From positions 46,791,962 to 46,855,961 of the forward strand of contig OY720349.1 in NCBI GenBank assembly GCA_963082975.1: a DNA stretch of 64,000 nt. The letters are read 5' to 3'. Shown here one piece after another: positions 1 to 12,052 of the stretch. Under the pieces are notes generated by a model. It was given only the letters and a program-made list of their open reading frames with translations, was not told the DNA's origin and did not search any database. The position numbers and the translations under genes were made by a program. The number at the start of each line of letters is the position of its first letter. The first letter of the stretch is position 1. The DNA is from Labia minor (lineage: Eukaryota > Arthropoda > Insecta > Dermaptera > Spongiphoridae).

Positions 1-409
1 TTTTTTTGTTGTTTTATTTTTCAAAATTCAAGATAGCTGAGACCTGTACGATGTCAGCTGAACGTGTGCGAAATATTTTGCAAATACATATGAATATGCA
101 AAGCTGTGTGCAACGTGGGTGCTTCATTTCCTAACGTTAGACCAAAAATTGCTTCGAAAAAACATTTCTAATGACAATTTGGCGCTGTAGGCGTAATCCA
201 AACGAATTTTTGCGTCGATTCATAACTGTTGATGAGACTTAAATTAAATTAAATCAAATTTAATTAATTAATTAATTAAATTATTTATAACACCGTTATG
301 AGAAATGTATCAGTGTTGATGGAGATTATGTTGAAAAATATAGGAAAAAAAAAATTTAAAAACATTGATTTTCTTGGACAGGTCGGAAACTTTTCAGCCT
401 ACCCTCGTA
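1..409 (+). mobile_element. mariner-derived MITE, copy 1 (left end cut by window)
   Basis: The right TIR (RC reads ACGAGGGTAGGCTGAAAAG) ends at a TA. Broken transposase translation remains on the plus strand: MSAERVR-like near 52, then FLRRFITVD-like near 208, then YEKCISVDGDYVEKY near 299. These are the linker, the region around the first catalytic Asp, and the C-terminus of mariner transposases. Everything between the last two is replaced by about 55 bp of AT-only sequence, so the catalytic core is gone. The same junction occurs in the copy at 51942-52399. It cannot encode active transposase. Confidence 0.85.
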
Positions 410-411
410 TA

Positions 412-899
412 CCTAGATGGTTTGTGATAGAAAACATGCCAAGGGTAAGTAATTCTTCATATTCAACATAATAATAATATAACCCCATCAAACAAAATCT
501 AGATTTCTTTCTTCCCAATATCAATTTTTTAAAAAAATTTTAATTAATTTCATGAGACGATCTTTTTCTATTTATTAAAAAGACATTCCATTAAATTTAT
601 TTTTATATTTAAATATATTACCTAAATATATTTACATAGTTAAATCGTAAAATAATTATATTAAAAAATATATTTATAATAAATATTGACATATAATTAA
701 CCTAATAAAATCGAGAAAATTCTTTTAAAATTAAATTAATTTATTAGATGAAAAAATTAAATAATTATTTTAAATAAATAAAATATAATCTAAGTATAAT
801 AAACAAATTTTTTTTAAAAAAAAAATAAATGATCATTATCTGGTATATAATATAATTGTATGTTATCTGTGTATTTATAATATCTGGATAAACAATAAG
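412..899. other. AT-rich sequence, nothing recognised
   Basis: Low-complexity A/T sequence with short homopolymers. I see no frame, repeat termini or RNA gene here. Confidence 0.6.
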
Positions 900-1470
900 A
901 TCGAGGGAGGAGATTTGGTCATGTTGTCAATACAAAAGGGGAGATTTCTGAATGAAAGGAAAGTGTGATAGTGCTATTGTGCATGTCCAATGACTGTGCA
1001 CGTGGGTGGGCAAACACCATTACTGAGGATGGCGCCAGCAAGGGAGAAAACGTTGTGCATAAATCAAACGGTTCATCTGTCGGTCCCATGTGCTTTGGAA
1101 CATGCCAATTGGATGGAGAGGGGATTGCACATGGCTCTCTTTCCCCCACCCCTACCTCAGGCTCCATCCCTCGCATATACAGAGCCAACAAAAAAATCCA
1201 CCTATGCCGTGGGAGAACATGCCCCTGTGTCATTTTTTCAAAATGTCATCCCCTGTTAGAATTAATAAGAATAAAAACAAAAATATGTCCAGGCCAGGCC
1301 CTATTAAGGAAGAAACAGGAAGGAAGCGATGCTATGTCCCACGGGATGCGAAGCTCTTTTTTCTACATATGGATAATTCCAATTGGGAATTCCAGCCCAA
1401 GTGCGTTCGCCACCCTTATTTGTTACTAGAAGGGTCAAATGAGAAACAAGAGAGAAAAATCCCTTAAGTT
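900..1470. other. GC-richer island with overlapping open frames, no recognised protein
   Basis: This block stands out from the A/T background. It has several overlapping open frames on both strands (about 104 aa on minus, up to 154 aa on plus). None shows a known motif, and overlap in three frames argues that openness follows from composition. It could be a decayed exon, conserved non-coding DNA or an old element. I see no terminal repeats. Confidence 0.4.
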
Positions 1471-1963
1471 TTAGAGAAAAAGAAAAAAAAAACACCGATA
1501 AAAGAGAAGTCTATAATAACGATAAAATAAGTTTTTGAAACTCTAGTGGTTAAGTTTGTTAATTGGTTTAACTTTTAGTTAAACCACCAAATTAAATTTG
1601 TAATTGAGAGGCACAAACAATATTATACTGCTCATAATTCAATTAATAATTCATTAGCTATAAAAAAAAACTTGAATACTAAAAACAACACAAGAGAGTG
1701 TAACGATAATTGTGAAATGAAGTCAAAATTTAATTTTTTTTTTAAATAGTCTATTAATGAATTAAAATAATATTCTTATTGAGTTAATTTTAACTCAGAG
1801 GGGTAAAATTAATATATTCAACTTGGAAAATTAGCTGAATTATGATCTTCATTTAAATATTTTATTTTTTATCATTTAGAATGAAATTTTTAAAAATACT
1901 CATAAAACATTCGATTGCATCTCATCTATTTTTATTTTATTTTATTCTTCTTCGTAAGTATAA
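1471..1963. other. AT-rich sequence, nothing recognised
   Basis: A/T-rich DNA with short homopolymers and no supported gene or element boundary. Confidence 0.55.
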
Positions 1964-2062
1964 TGACGGAAAAAAGTAAACCCCGCTGTCGGGGTATCAA
2001 CCTTTGGGCGCATTGTCATTGCTCGACAACAGCGCCATCCGTGCGTTTACTTTTTTCCGTCA
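1964..2062. mobile_element. 99-bp MITE with 18-bp perfect TIRs
   Basis: TGACGGAAAAAAGTAAAC at 1964-1981 is the exact reverse complement of 2045-2062. The interior is much more GC-rich than its surroundings and contains a second fold: CCCCGCTGTCGGGG near 1981, plus GCTGTCG answered by CGACAACAGC near 2033. No coding capacity. Target-site duplication is unclear from the flanks, so I cannot assign a superfamily. Confidence 0.75.
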
Positions 2063-2774
2063 ATGTACCTTCTATGCACATCTATAAATGAAAAATAAAT
2101 GTTTATTATTTTTTTTAAATTAACGTTAGAATAGATAAACAAGGATATTTATTTATTCTGCTGCACACACGTATAATTATAATTAAAAAATAATGTTTTC
2201 AATATAGAGAGAGGTATAGTTTAACATAAATAATTACTATTCTTCGCTGGGAGGCTTTTACATTTCTAAACATAAATAAAATAACATTTCCCTATTGAAT
2301 GTTTAGGAAAACGCAGGCAGACTTGCTTAGTTTATTTAAATAAGATTAAACTATTTTCTTTTTTTTTAACACTAACGCCAGTAAATAGAATATACTTAGT
2401 AATTGTTAAGGCAAAACTAAAATCGTTTGAGGGCATATCTATAAGGACCTAAATTAGGTCAGCAAGACTAAAGGATTAATATAAAAATATTAAAAATATA
2501 ATTAATAAAATAACATTAAATTAATTTTGTAAATATTATAATTGTTCATTGAAATATACAAAACAAAAACATAACTGGGCGTCCTCTTCCCAAGAGACCT
2601 GAGGATAGTGAAGAAGAACAGGCCTTAGGCCTATAATAGAAGAAGAAGAAGAAGAAAAACATAACTATTATAAATATATTATTAAATATATACAAAAAAA
2701 TAGATTTGATTTAATTAATATGTATTTCAATTTAAATATTATAAAATGAATGGTCATTTTTAATTTAATTTTTT
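2063..2774. other. AT-rich sequence with a short (GAA)n-tailed fragment
   Basis: Mostly A/T DNA. At about 2576-2656 a GC-richer piece reads in plus translation GRPLPKRPEDSEEEQALGL and ends in (GAA)n. That looks like the 3' end of a retroposed LINE or SINE, but too little remains to classify it. Confidence 0.4.
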
Positions 2775-3368
2775 TATTATCTCGTAAGAGATAGTATTGC
2801 GATCACGAAAATTTTCGATGTTGAGATTTTGATGTTTTTATACGTTTTGAAGGTTCCTGAATCATTTTCACTAAGGTTAAGAAAAATGTGTGTGTGTGTG
2901 TGTGTGTGTGTAACCAAGATTACGCAAAAAAGGTTTGAGCTAGAATGATGAAATTTGGTACATGGGCATTATTCAAAATTCGTAGTTTTCTATCAACTTT
3001 TGAGAAATGTAGCTTAACCGGAAGAGGGTCATTAACTACAACGTTTTGATTTTTTTTTTCCTCTAAAGTGACCGTAAAAATAAAGATATATGTTTGATAA
3101 TTCTTCACATGATTAATAATTGTATAAAACTGCTATATCTAGAATTTCAGCTTGGTTTATTTGCTGAAAGTATCAGAATTAATTTTTTAACACTGCAAAT
3201 CTCACCCGCCAACACGTGACGTGGTGCCATCAACAAAGAGCCAAACATGCGCTGGTTTAATAAATATTATTTATTAATTTTAATTTATAATTTAATTAAT
3301 TTAATTTAATTTAAATTAATATATGTTATTATTCAAATTTGCGAGATAGTCGAGTGGAGACACTCCAG
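2775..3368 (+). mobile_element. Family A (HINE-like) copy A1
   Basis: It begins TTATCTCGTAAGAGATAG (slightly mutated 5' hairpin) and continues ATTGCGATCACGAAAATTTTCG. It then has a (TG)n tract at 2888-2911, the conserved GATGAAATTTGGTACAT block, the AACACGTGACGTGG block, and the 3' end GCGAGATAGTCGAGTGGAGACACTCCAG. The 10-bp inverted repeat ACTATCTCGC/GCGAGATAGT is subterminal at the 3' side and followed by the TGGAG-ACA-CTCCA hairpin. Open frames in this element are composition artefacts. Confidence 0.85.
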
Positions 3369-3821
3369 ATTTTGTAACTTTGAAAGTATAACTTGTCTTT
3401 GAGTTAATAGTTTTTTAATATGAGAAAAAGAGGAAAAACTCATTAATTTTTTAAAAACCAAGATGTTCAATGTGTGTGGCATTAGTTGTAATTAATTCTA
3501 CCGTGAATGATTAATTTCTTATATCTAGATGATCTTAAGAGAATAATATTAAGAAAATTAAATATGTTCAAATAACTTTTGAATTATACAATATATATTA
3601 TATTGAGTTTAAATAAAAAACATTAAATAAATAATAATTAATAAAATCCAAGCTTTTTAATATTAATTAATGACAGTGGGTAAAAATATACGTAAAAATG
3701 TATATATATGCATAAAATAAATCCGCCTTAATATGAGCTTTTGAAAGCCTCTTTCAATTCAACAATTTAAAAAGGAGTTATAATTAAATAATTTTTATTC
3801 AATTTCTTCGCTTGAAAAAAT
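3369..3821. other. AT-rich spacer between inverted family A copies
   Basis: About 450 bp of A/T-rich DNA separating A1 (plus) from A2 (minus). It holds no recognised feature. The two flanking elements form a large inverted repeat around it. Confidence 0.6.
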
Positions 3822-3961
3822 TAGCTGGAGTGTCTCCACTCGACTATCTCGCAATTTGAATTGGATTAAATAACATAATATAATAATTATATTTAAATTA
3901 AATTTAATTAATTATAAATTATAAATAATAAATAATAAATATTAAACCAGCGCATGTTTGG

Positions 3962-4607
3962 TTTTTACCGACCGACGATAGTAAGGGAGGTATTGTTTTC
4001 ACACCAAATTTCACATGTGGAGATTTTTACATATCTCCACGAATCATGCATTTTCTAAACAGAAAAAAGTATTTTTAGCATGATGTCTGTCCGTCCGTCT
4101 GTCCGTCCGTCTGTCCGTCCGTATAGATCTGTACAGCCTGAACGGCTCAACCGATTTTGATGAAATTTGGTATATTTACTTAATGCATCAGTGGGATGAA
4201 TTGATCAACTTTTGGTGCAATTCCGGAAACCGGAAGTGGTAGTATTAGCGATCGACGATAGGAAGGAAAGGGTTATTTTCACACCAAAGGAAATTTTTTT
4301 ATATATCACCACGAATCATGCACTTTGTATTGGTTTTATCCTCGAGAAAAATCATATTTATTAGTTTTTTCTTGATTTAAAATTATATGACGTCATCCAG
4401 CCATTCATGACGTCACAGCCTGGTCTTGCATATATATTATAAATAAAATAAAATTAAAAATGTTTATATTTATTATTTATGTATGCCTATCTGTTTTTTA
4501 TTACATTAATAGATATATGAAAATTATTTGAAATTGTTTCTGTAGCTGGAAATTAATTTATTTCAAACCGTCGGTCGGTTCGGACCTGGCCACAGGTCAA
4601 CTTATTT
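3962..4607 (+). mobile_element. Family B (HINE-like) copy B1, nested in A2
   Basis: The 5' end is TTTTTACCGACCGACGATAG and the 3' end CCGTCGGTCGGTTCGG, followed by the hairpin GACCTG-GCCA-CAGGTC and CAACTTATTT. The inverted repeat ACCGACCGACG/CGTCGGTCGGT is terminal at 5' and followed by the hairpin tail at 3', the same asymmetric plan as family A. The interior has a GTCC/GTCT tract at 4087-4121 and two TGACGTCA palindromes at 4388 and 4408. The sequence is nearly identical to B2 at 11408. Confidence 0.87.
4388..4415. promoter_or_regulatory. Paired TGACGTCA palindromes in B1
   Basis: Two perfect 8-bp TGACGTCA sites start at 4388 and 4408, 20 bp apart (about two helical turns). TGACGTCA is the consensus CRE bound by CREB/ATF bZIP proteins. 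Whether either site is bound here is inference. The pair is conserved with the same spacing in B2 and B5. Confidence 0.4.
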
Positions 4608-4945
4608 ATTGATGGCACCATGGCACGTGTTGGCGCGTGAGATTTGCAGTGTTAAAAAATTAATTCTGGTAATTTCAGCGAATAAATCAAGCTGAAATTC
4701 TATATATAGCAGTTTTATACAATTATTAATCATGTGAAAAATTATCAAACATATATCTTTATTTTTACGGTCACTTTAGAGGAAAAAAAATCAAAACGTT
4801 GTAGGTAATGACCCTCTTCCGGTTGAGCTACATTTCTCAAAAGTTGATAGAAAACTATGAATTTTGAATAATGTCCATGTACCAAATTTCATCATTCTAG
4901 CTCAAACCGTTTTTGCGTAATCTTGTCTACATACATACACACATA

Positions 4946-4977
<32 letters not shown>

Positions 4978-5120
4978 TACATACATACATACACACACAC
5001 AGACATTTTTCTCAACCTTAGTGAAAATGATTCAGGAACCTTCAAAACGTATAAAAACATCAAAATCTCAACATCGAAAATTTTCGTGATCGCAATACTA
5101 TCTCTGGCGAGATAGTAAAA

Positions 5121-5380
5121 AAATCACTAATCCAGCAGATCATCTACCAACTATTACCAATTTCATTTTCATACTTTCTCATTCACTGTTTTAAATGGGC
5201 AGCAGTTGGATGTTTTCCAATCAACAGCTCAGACTATAATTCAATTTAATTGTAAACAAATCAATCCAATCTTTACATAAAACAAACGCGAGTAAAGTAT
5301 TGTTTCTTTCTTCTTGTGCATTAATAGCAAAAGTAATTCATTCATTCACAAATATGAAAAACAATTTTACTCAATATTCA

Positions 5381-5426
<46 letters not shown>

Positions 5427-7635
5427 ACGATTGATGGGAGTCTAGTGAAAGAATTTTATAGCCTTCGAATGGGTTTCAGTCAACCATATGGTATTTTTAA
5501 ATTTGCCATTTTATTGAAATTGATAAGGCGTACGATGATTTTCTCGAAACGATAAAAGGATTATAAGCACAAGAAGCGAGGTTAGTTTCATTAGATATTT
5601 CCATCTACAAACTTTCAGAGAGTGATATATCTTTAAGAGCATGGTTCCTAGGGCTTATTTCTAAATAGGGCTTTAAATTTGAAAAAAGTGTTAGATAGAA
5701 TTTTAAGGTCTTTTACTATATAAGAGATAAAAAAATATATTCGTATATATAGTTATATTCCAACTAAATTAAAAAATAAATATTTTAGCTAAAATGTTTT
5801 TTTTATTATTATTTTTGATGATAGTCACTTGAAATAACATAATAAAGTAACAGTCGATGATATTATTAACCCAATTGTATGAAATTTGAAATTTACACAA
5901 TTAATTCAATCCGACACTTAATGAAAATATAAAATTGTGAATAAATTATTAAATCCAATGGTTGATATATACTAAATAAATAATGAATAATTTAATTAAC
6001 AATATTTATATTGTGAAAGGGTAATATTTTCTTATGATAATATTTGAAAATTCATATATGGAATATATATATATTTAAAAGAAAAAAAATAATAATAAAT
6101 CCTGTTTCATTTGAGATGATGAATCTAATGACCGACATTTGACATTTGGATCAGTTGAGTAACAAATCTTAACGAGAAATCCCAAATTCTATCAATAGGA
6201 ATTTACCAAAATGATTGTGAAGACTTTGATTTATATAAATAAATAATCAATCTTGAAGGAAATTTAAATTGTTCTTATTAATTTCCAATAAAATATATTT
6301 AATATAGAGATTTTGTTTACAAAAAGTATAATTTATATAAATTTTGTTGATAAAAAATCTTTAATGTATGCTATTCATTTATATTAGGATCTATTTCATA
6401 TATGTATTTATTAATTTAAGAACTAATTACCTTTGTATATTTCCTTTCATTATGGAAATTTCTAATATAATAAAAGCGAAGTAAATTTGATTAGGGGTTC
6501 AGTGAATGAACCAATTCCCTCAACGCTAAATCTCTTCTCAATTATACAATTTATTTTATTTGTTACAGTTCGTTGTTTCTCGACTGGACTCTATATCCCG
6601 ACGACAAATCCCCACCCTTTCCGATCCAAAAGGATTCGCTCCTTTCCTAAATTAAACCCCTCTTCTATATTTAGAAAAATTAATTAAATCTATCGGACTT
6701 TTGTAAAGCACGTTGGGGAGGCAACGACTTTGTTAGGTAATTAAAATTCGTAATGTAAATCTGTACGTCCCTTTTATTAACTTTTGAGCTCTAAATTGAG
6801 GGACTATATTTTCCTTTGACAGAAATTCGTTCAAGGTTGGAAAAACAAGCGATTTATTTTCAGTTATCAAGAATTCATATAATTCTATGAAATTTCGGAG
6901 ATTGAAAAAAAAATTGAAGAATCCATAAAATCAAATATATGGTCTATATATGTAAGTAATAATAAACTTTAATCTAAAAATTTATATATTTTATATTGTA
7001 AATTATTTTTAGAGATCATTTTTATTTAGATTTTGTTTTATTGATATGTCGAATGAAATAAATTAATTATAATTATAATTTGTAGGAACTAAATTAAAGG
7101 TGGTAATATATATATATATATATATATATAAATATATATAGCAGAATGTTTAACCATAAAAAAATACTATGCATAGAAAATAAATCAATATATAAACGAG
7201 ACCCGACGAGAGTGTATATCAGCATAAATTTCATAATAAATATTATACAATATTTATATATCAAATAATAAACATGAATTCATAAAATATTAAAAATCAT
7301 TAAAATATTTTTAAAAAAATTTCAAAAATCTAATAAATATAAGGAAATAAAATTCAATGTGAATCAGTAAATATATAATTTTTAAAAGCAAAATGTAGTT
7401 TTATTTTAAAAATAAGCTAGTGAAATATATTTCCATTTTAATTGTGGATAGAAATTGAATTAATTACCATATCCTAAAATATAAAATAAATAAGTAATAA
7501 TAAATTAATTGTAGAATGTTTAATTTAAATATCATTTTAAAATAATAATTTAAAAATATTAAATTAATTTAAATTAACTCGTTAAAGTTTATTTATACAT
7601 AGAAAATACATTCGAAAATCAAAAGATTCTATATT
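5121..7635. other. AT-rich sequence with (CT)n and (TA)n tracts
   Basis: No gene recognised. Notable tracts are a (CT)n run at about 5383-5427 and a (TA)n run at about 7105-7132. A slightly GC-richer patch at 6480-6760 has a 66-codon open frame (6487-6687) with no recognisable motif. Confidence 0.5.
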
Positions 7636-7876
7636 TAAAATAAATTTAAGTAAAAAGAAATCTTTTTAAAAAACACACTTTACTTAAAATTGCACTAAAA
7701 AGTAAAAAATAAAATCACTGTAAAGTGTGTGCACCCAATAGTGGAAGCAAATGTTTTACGGCGTTATTATAATTTGAGCGCATACACTTTACAGTGATTT
7801 TATTTTTTACTTTTTAGTGCAATTTTAAGTAAAGTGTGTTTTTTAAAAAGATTTCTTTTTACTTAAATTTATTTTA
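7636..7876. repeat. 97-bp near-perfect inverted repeat (foldback), 47-bp loop
   Basis: 7636-7732 is the reverse complement of 7780-7876 with only about one mismatch seen by eye (GTGTGTGC versus GTGTATGC in the stem near the loop). Transcribed RNA would form a near-perfect duplex of almost 100 bp. The sequence ACACTTTACTTAA inside the left arm recurs inverted near 8118-8130, so the foldback may be the left part of a larger element at about 7672-8131. Confidence 0.85.
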
Positions 7877-8131
7877 TACTTTTTAGTAGAACTGCTATCG
7901 CCATCTATGATTGAAATAGTGAACTATTCCATATTCCGCATATGAAAGTTTTGTAAATTAATTACCACTAAATTCAGTGGATTTTTCAATTGATTCGTGT
8001 ATTATTAGCAGGAGCAAGTGCGTATGCAAAATTTCAAGTTGATTGAATGACGGGAAGTTGTTGAAATATCGATTATAAAATGCCGCGGACAAACAAACGG
8101 ACAACCGGACAGTGTGAGTTAAGTAAAGTGT
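7877..8131. mobile_element. Probable right part of foldback-associated element
   Basis: The stretch contains a block of the kind seen in non-autonomous insect elements (GCAAAATTTCAAGTTGATTG, then CGGACAAACAAACGGACAAC) and ends GTTAAGTAAAGTGT. That end is the inverse of ACACTTTACTTAA in the foldback arm. Boundaries are inferred and no TSD was seen. Confidence 0.4.
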
Positions 8132-8217
8132 ATTAATAATAATGATATGTCAGTTTGAGTTTTCTCATTACTTTATCTTTTATCATTATAGTTTTTCATT
8201 TAGTGAGTAATTAATTG

Positions 8218-8857
8218 ATTTTTACTATCTCGCCAGAGATAGTATTGCGATCATGAAAATTTTCGATGTTGAGATTTTGATGTTTTTATACGTTTTGAAG
8301 GTTCCTGAATCATTTTCACTAAGGTTGAGAAAAATGTCTGTGTGTGTGTATGTGTGTGTGTATGTGTGTATGTGTGTATGTGTGTATGTATGTAGGCAAG
8401 ATTACGCAAAAACGGTTTGAGCTAGAATGATGAAATTTGGTACATGGACATTATTCAAAATTCATAGTTTTCTATCAACTTTTGAGAAATGTAGCTCAAC
8501 CGGAAGAGGGTCATTACCTACAACGTTTTGATTTTTTTTCCTCTAAAGTGACCGTAAAAATAAAGATATATGTTTGATAATTTTTCACATGATTAATAAT
8601 TATATAAAACTGCTATATATAGAATTTCAGCTTGATTGATTCGCTGAAATTACCAGAATTAATTTTTTAACACTGAAAATCTCACGCGTCAACACGTGAC
8701 GTGGTGCCATCAACAAAAAGCCAAACATGCGCTGGTTTAATATTTATTATTTATTATTTATAATTTATAATTAATTAAATTTAATTTAAATATAATATAT
8801 TATGTTATTTAATCCAATTCAAATTGCGAGATAGTCGAGTGGAGACACTCCAGCTAA
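8218..8857 (+). mobile_element. Family A copy A3
   Basis: Full-length copy: TTTTTACTATCTCGCCAGAG at the 5' end, a TG/TATG microsatellite at about 8338-8394, the AACACGTGACGTGG block near 8691, and the 3' end GCGAGATAGTCGAGTGGAG with hairpin and CTCCAGCTAATTT. Because it keeps both termini and the GCCA loop (ACTATCTC-GCCA-GAGATAGT), it is a good reference for the family. Confidence 0.88.
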
Positions 8858-11407
8858 TTTAGAAATACTTAGCAGGGAATATTTAATTATTTTCTGATTT
8901 TTTTTTTAAAAAAAAATCAAAAGCATGCATCACACGGTCAGTTTGATCAGTATTAGTCAATTAATATAATTATAATTATACTCTACGTACTATATTAATA
9001 ATGAACAAATTATTATTTCTGAACTTTGGGATTAAAATTTCAAATCATTGTTTCTCTTTTCGAAAATAAGGTACGCGTATACATTTTTGAAAGAAAATAT
9101 TAAATTATCTACCGTTACGAAAACTATCGACAATAGGGTACTCATAATGTTAATAAAATTTAGAATGATAGCTAATATTTATAATCTAATATATTTTAAA
9201 TAAAATGGTACTTGAAGACTTGTTTTTAATAAAAATAAATTCGTCACTGCTGTAATTGCAAAATGGAAAATTGTAAAATAAAAATCGTTTATTTAAAAAG
9301 AACAGATTTAAAATCTATTACAAGTGAGAGTAAAAAATATAAAAAAGACAACTGCAATTATAAGTTAAAATAATTATTGTAATAAATTTTAAATAAAAAA
9401 TTCATAATTAAATTATTACTCCTATGTATATATTAATTTTATTTTTATTATAATTTTTTTCACAAATATTTGTAATGTTTGCAGATAAAGAAAAATAATA
9501 AAATATATACCATATTTGGAAAGAGGCAGTATTGATTCAAATATATTCTATTTGAATATTTCATTTTGAATAAATATAAATATATAGCGATTGTAATATA
9601 AATAATAAATTTATTAATGTTTTTTTTTATTTTATTATGAATTAGCAATATGAAATAATAAATTTGCATTATTCTTACTTAGACGATAAAATTCACTCTA
9701 TCATCTGAGATAGCTGCAGGTTCTCATTTACGGGTCCATTAGAGCTTTTAAAGTAATAATGTGCGACCAACATAAGCACTCCTATTTTCTATTAAAAATT
9801 ATTTTTTAATGAGAAGGGGAAGATAATTTCATCAGAATCTCAAGATAATGCATTACTACTGAAATGTATTATAAATTTGCAAATGTAGAACCGTAAAGAT
9901 ATTCTTTATCCCTTAAAGCAGCTCTTTTTAATATCCTATTAACATTTTTTTATTTGACAATTATTCGTTTTATATTTTTTCTTTATTATATGTTATAGCA
10001 AAAGTAAATATCGTGAAACGGGGTTGGTTAAATTTAATTTGTTTTTACGTTTCATTCCTGATGTTCAGAAAGTAAAAAGAATATGCATATATTTTAAATC
10101 AACTTAATAAAAGAAAATATACTATAAAATGAGTCAAAACTTCAGTAGGAATGTTCTTATTAACTTCTTCTATTTAAGTACAAATTAATTCAAAATAAAG
10201 CTGTTAGTTTGTATCCAAAACAAAATTAAAACAAAAGCAAATGAGGAGTTCAAAGTTGATTTTCAAAAATTCCACCATAAAATTTGACATGTATATTGCT
10301 TGATGAGATACTACCGTCTTTGGTTTGAATAATCACTTTTAATTCGTCCAGTCTGTTCATTATCAAGGTAAGATAAAATATGACTCTTAGACACTGCACC
10401 AGTGTAAGAGTAAAGAGTCTTGAATCTAGTATTATGCGGTTAAGAAATCGTATGGCGTATTTTCTCCAAGTGGGTAGAGGATTTCCATTACAAACCCATA
10501 AACAAATAAATATACTTAGAAATAAACTTAGTAATAAATATAGTACAGTAGATATGACCAAAAAATAACCAATGCACAACTTCACAACTTGAACATAAAT
10601 ACACTACTGTTGATAATATATCATTATAAATTAATAATAACAGGTTTACCAATATATATTCACATAACACATTAACATAAAACTAAAAAACTAAAATTCT
10701 TTATTACCATCCGGCTTTATTACAACTTCTTAAAATATTTACTTTTTCTCATAAGATATATGCTTATTTTTAACATTATATATAACTATTAATTAATTAA
10801 CTTATTTTAATTAATCAAATAAATCAATTAAAATGTAGAAGGGGCAGATAATATAGATGAATTGTCAATGCAAAAAGAAGTAAAGATTGCTTCTTATAGT
10901 GGTATATAAATTAAGGTAGTTTTTATTTTTTAATAAATGATATCATAAAAACAAAAGGATGATGCCTGGAAAAATATTACAATTAAAAAATAATGAGTTT
11001 ATAAATAAAATAGCTAGATGCTGAGCTAATAGCATGTCTTTTGTAGAAGGGCGGGTTGAATTAAAATTAATGGATTTTTATCAAAGGTGCTGGTATAGAC
11101 AGCCTTTAGCTTTTATCCTAAATAAATGTCAACACTTGAAAACGAAAAAATAGGGTAGAAAACGTTTTATAATTCAGGTGGTTGTTGTGGTTATGGGGTT
11201 AAAAGTTTCAAGATATTAATCATTGGTCAAATAATTATGTTTTATTATACACCAATTGTAAAAGGAGAATGCTATTTTAATCTTATTTAAACCAAGTTAT
11301 GGGTGGTTAATTAAAATTAAAATTTCATTTTCTATTAAATAAACATAACCTGGTAAGTTCTCCTTTCATTAAAAAACTAATGTTTCTGCTTATTATATTT
11401 TTCAATT
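8858..11407. other. AT-rich sequence without recognised gene
   Basis: A/T-rich DNA throughout. Opposing open frames at 10250-10585 (minus, 111 aa) and 10380-10568 (plus, 62 aa) overlap and show no recognisable domain. The minus frame is hydrophobic at its start, as A/T-rich random frames often are. A patch at 9690-9770 is slightly richer in G+C. I see nothing to support a gene. Confidence 0.5.
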
Positions 11408-12052
11408 GTTTTTACCGACCGACGATAGTAAGGGAGGTATTGTTTTCACACCAAATTTCACATGTGGAGATTTTTACATATCTCCAAGAATCATGCATTT
11501 TCTAAACAGAAAAAAGTATTTTTAGCATGATGTCTGTCCGTCCGTCTGTCCGTCTGTCCGTCTGTCCGTCCGTATAGATGTGTACAGCCTGAACGGCTCA
11601 ACCGATTTTGATGAAATTTGGTATATTTACTTAATGCATCAGTGGGATGAATTGATCAACTTTTGGTGCAATTCCGGAAACCGGAAGTGGTAGTATTAGC
11701 GATCGACGATAGGAAGGAAAGGGTTATTTTCACACCAAAGGAGATTTTTTTATATATCACCACGAATCATGCACTTTGTATTGGTTTTATCCTCGAGAAA
11801 AATCATATTTATTAGTTTTTTCTTGATTTAAAATTATATGACGTCATCCAGCCATTCATGACGTCACAGCCTGGTCTTGCATATATATTATAAATAAAAT
11901 AAAATTAAAAATGTTTATATTTATTATTTATGTATCTGTTTTTTATTACATTAATAGATATATGAAAATTATTTGAAATTGTTTCTGTAGCTGGAAATTA
12001 ATTTATTTCAAACCGTCGGTCGGTTCGGACCTGGCCACAGGTCAACTTATTT
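11408..12052 (+). mobile_element. Family B copy B2 (full length, young)
   Basis: TTTTTACCGACCGACGATAG at the 5' end; 3' end CCGTCGGTCGGTTCGG plus GACCTGGCCACAGGTC hairpin and CAACTTATTTT. It is nearly identical to B1 along its whole length: a few substitutions, a shift in the GTCC/GTCT tract and one small indel near 11934 (TATGCCTATC versus TATC). Two TGACGTCA sites lie at 11839 and 11859. Such closeness suggests recent transposition or a segmental copy. Confidence 0.88.

Larger units (their letters stand above)
3822..5120 (-). mobile_element. Family A copy A2, split by nested family B copy
   Basis: In minus orientation, AGCTGGAGTGTCTCCACTCG at 3822 is the 3' hairpin end, and the element ends at ATCTCTGGCGAGATAGTAA near 5117. 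After GCGCATGTTTGG the family A sequence is broken at 3961 by a complete family B element. It resumes at TTGATGGCACCATGG near 4609, which follows directly in unbroken copies. A CA/CATA microsatellite lies at about 4931-5001. Without the insert the copy is about 650 bp. Confidence 0.87.

Noticed and set aside
965..1467. Three overlapping plus frames and one minus frame as a gene
   Set aside because: No domain, mutually overlapping, and no splice or start context that distinguishes one of them.
4081..4125. Direct GTCC/GTCT repeats as a CRISPR-like array
   Set aside because: Simple-sequence tract within family B without spacers; eukaryotic context.
10250..10585. 111-aa minus frame with hydrophobic start as a membrane protein
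   Set aside because: No recognised family, overlaps an opposite frame, and hydrophobic residues are expected from A/T-rich codons.
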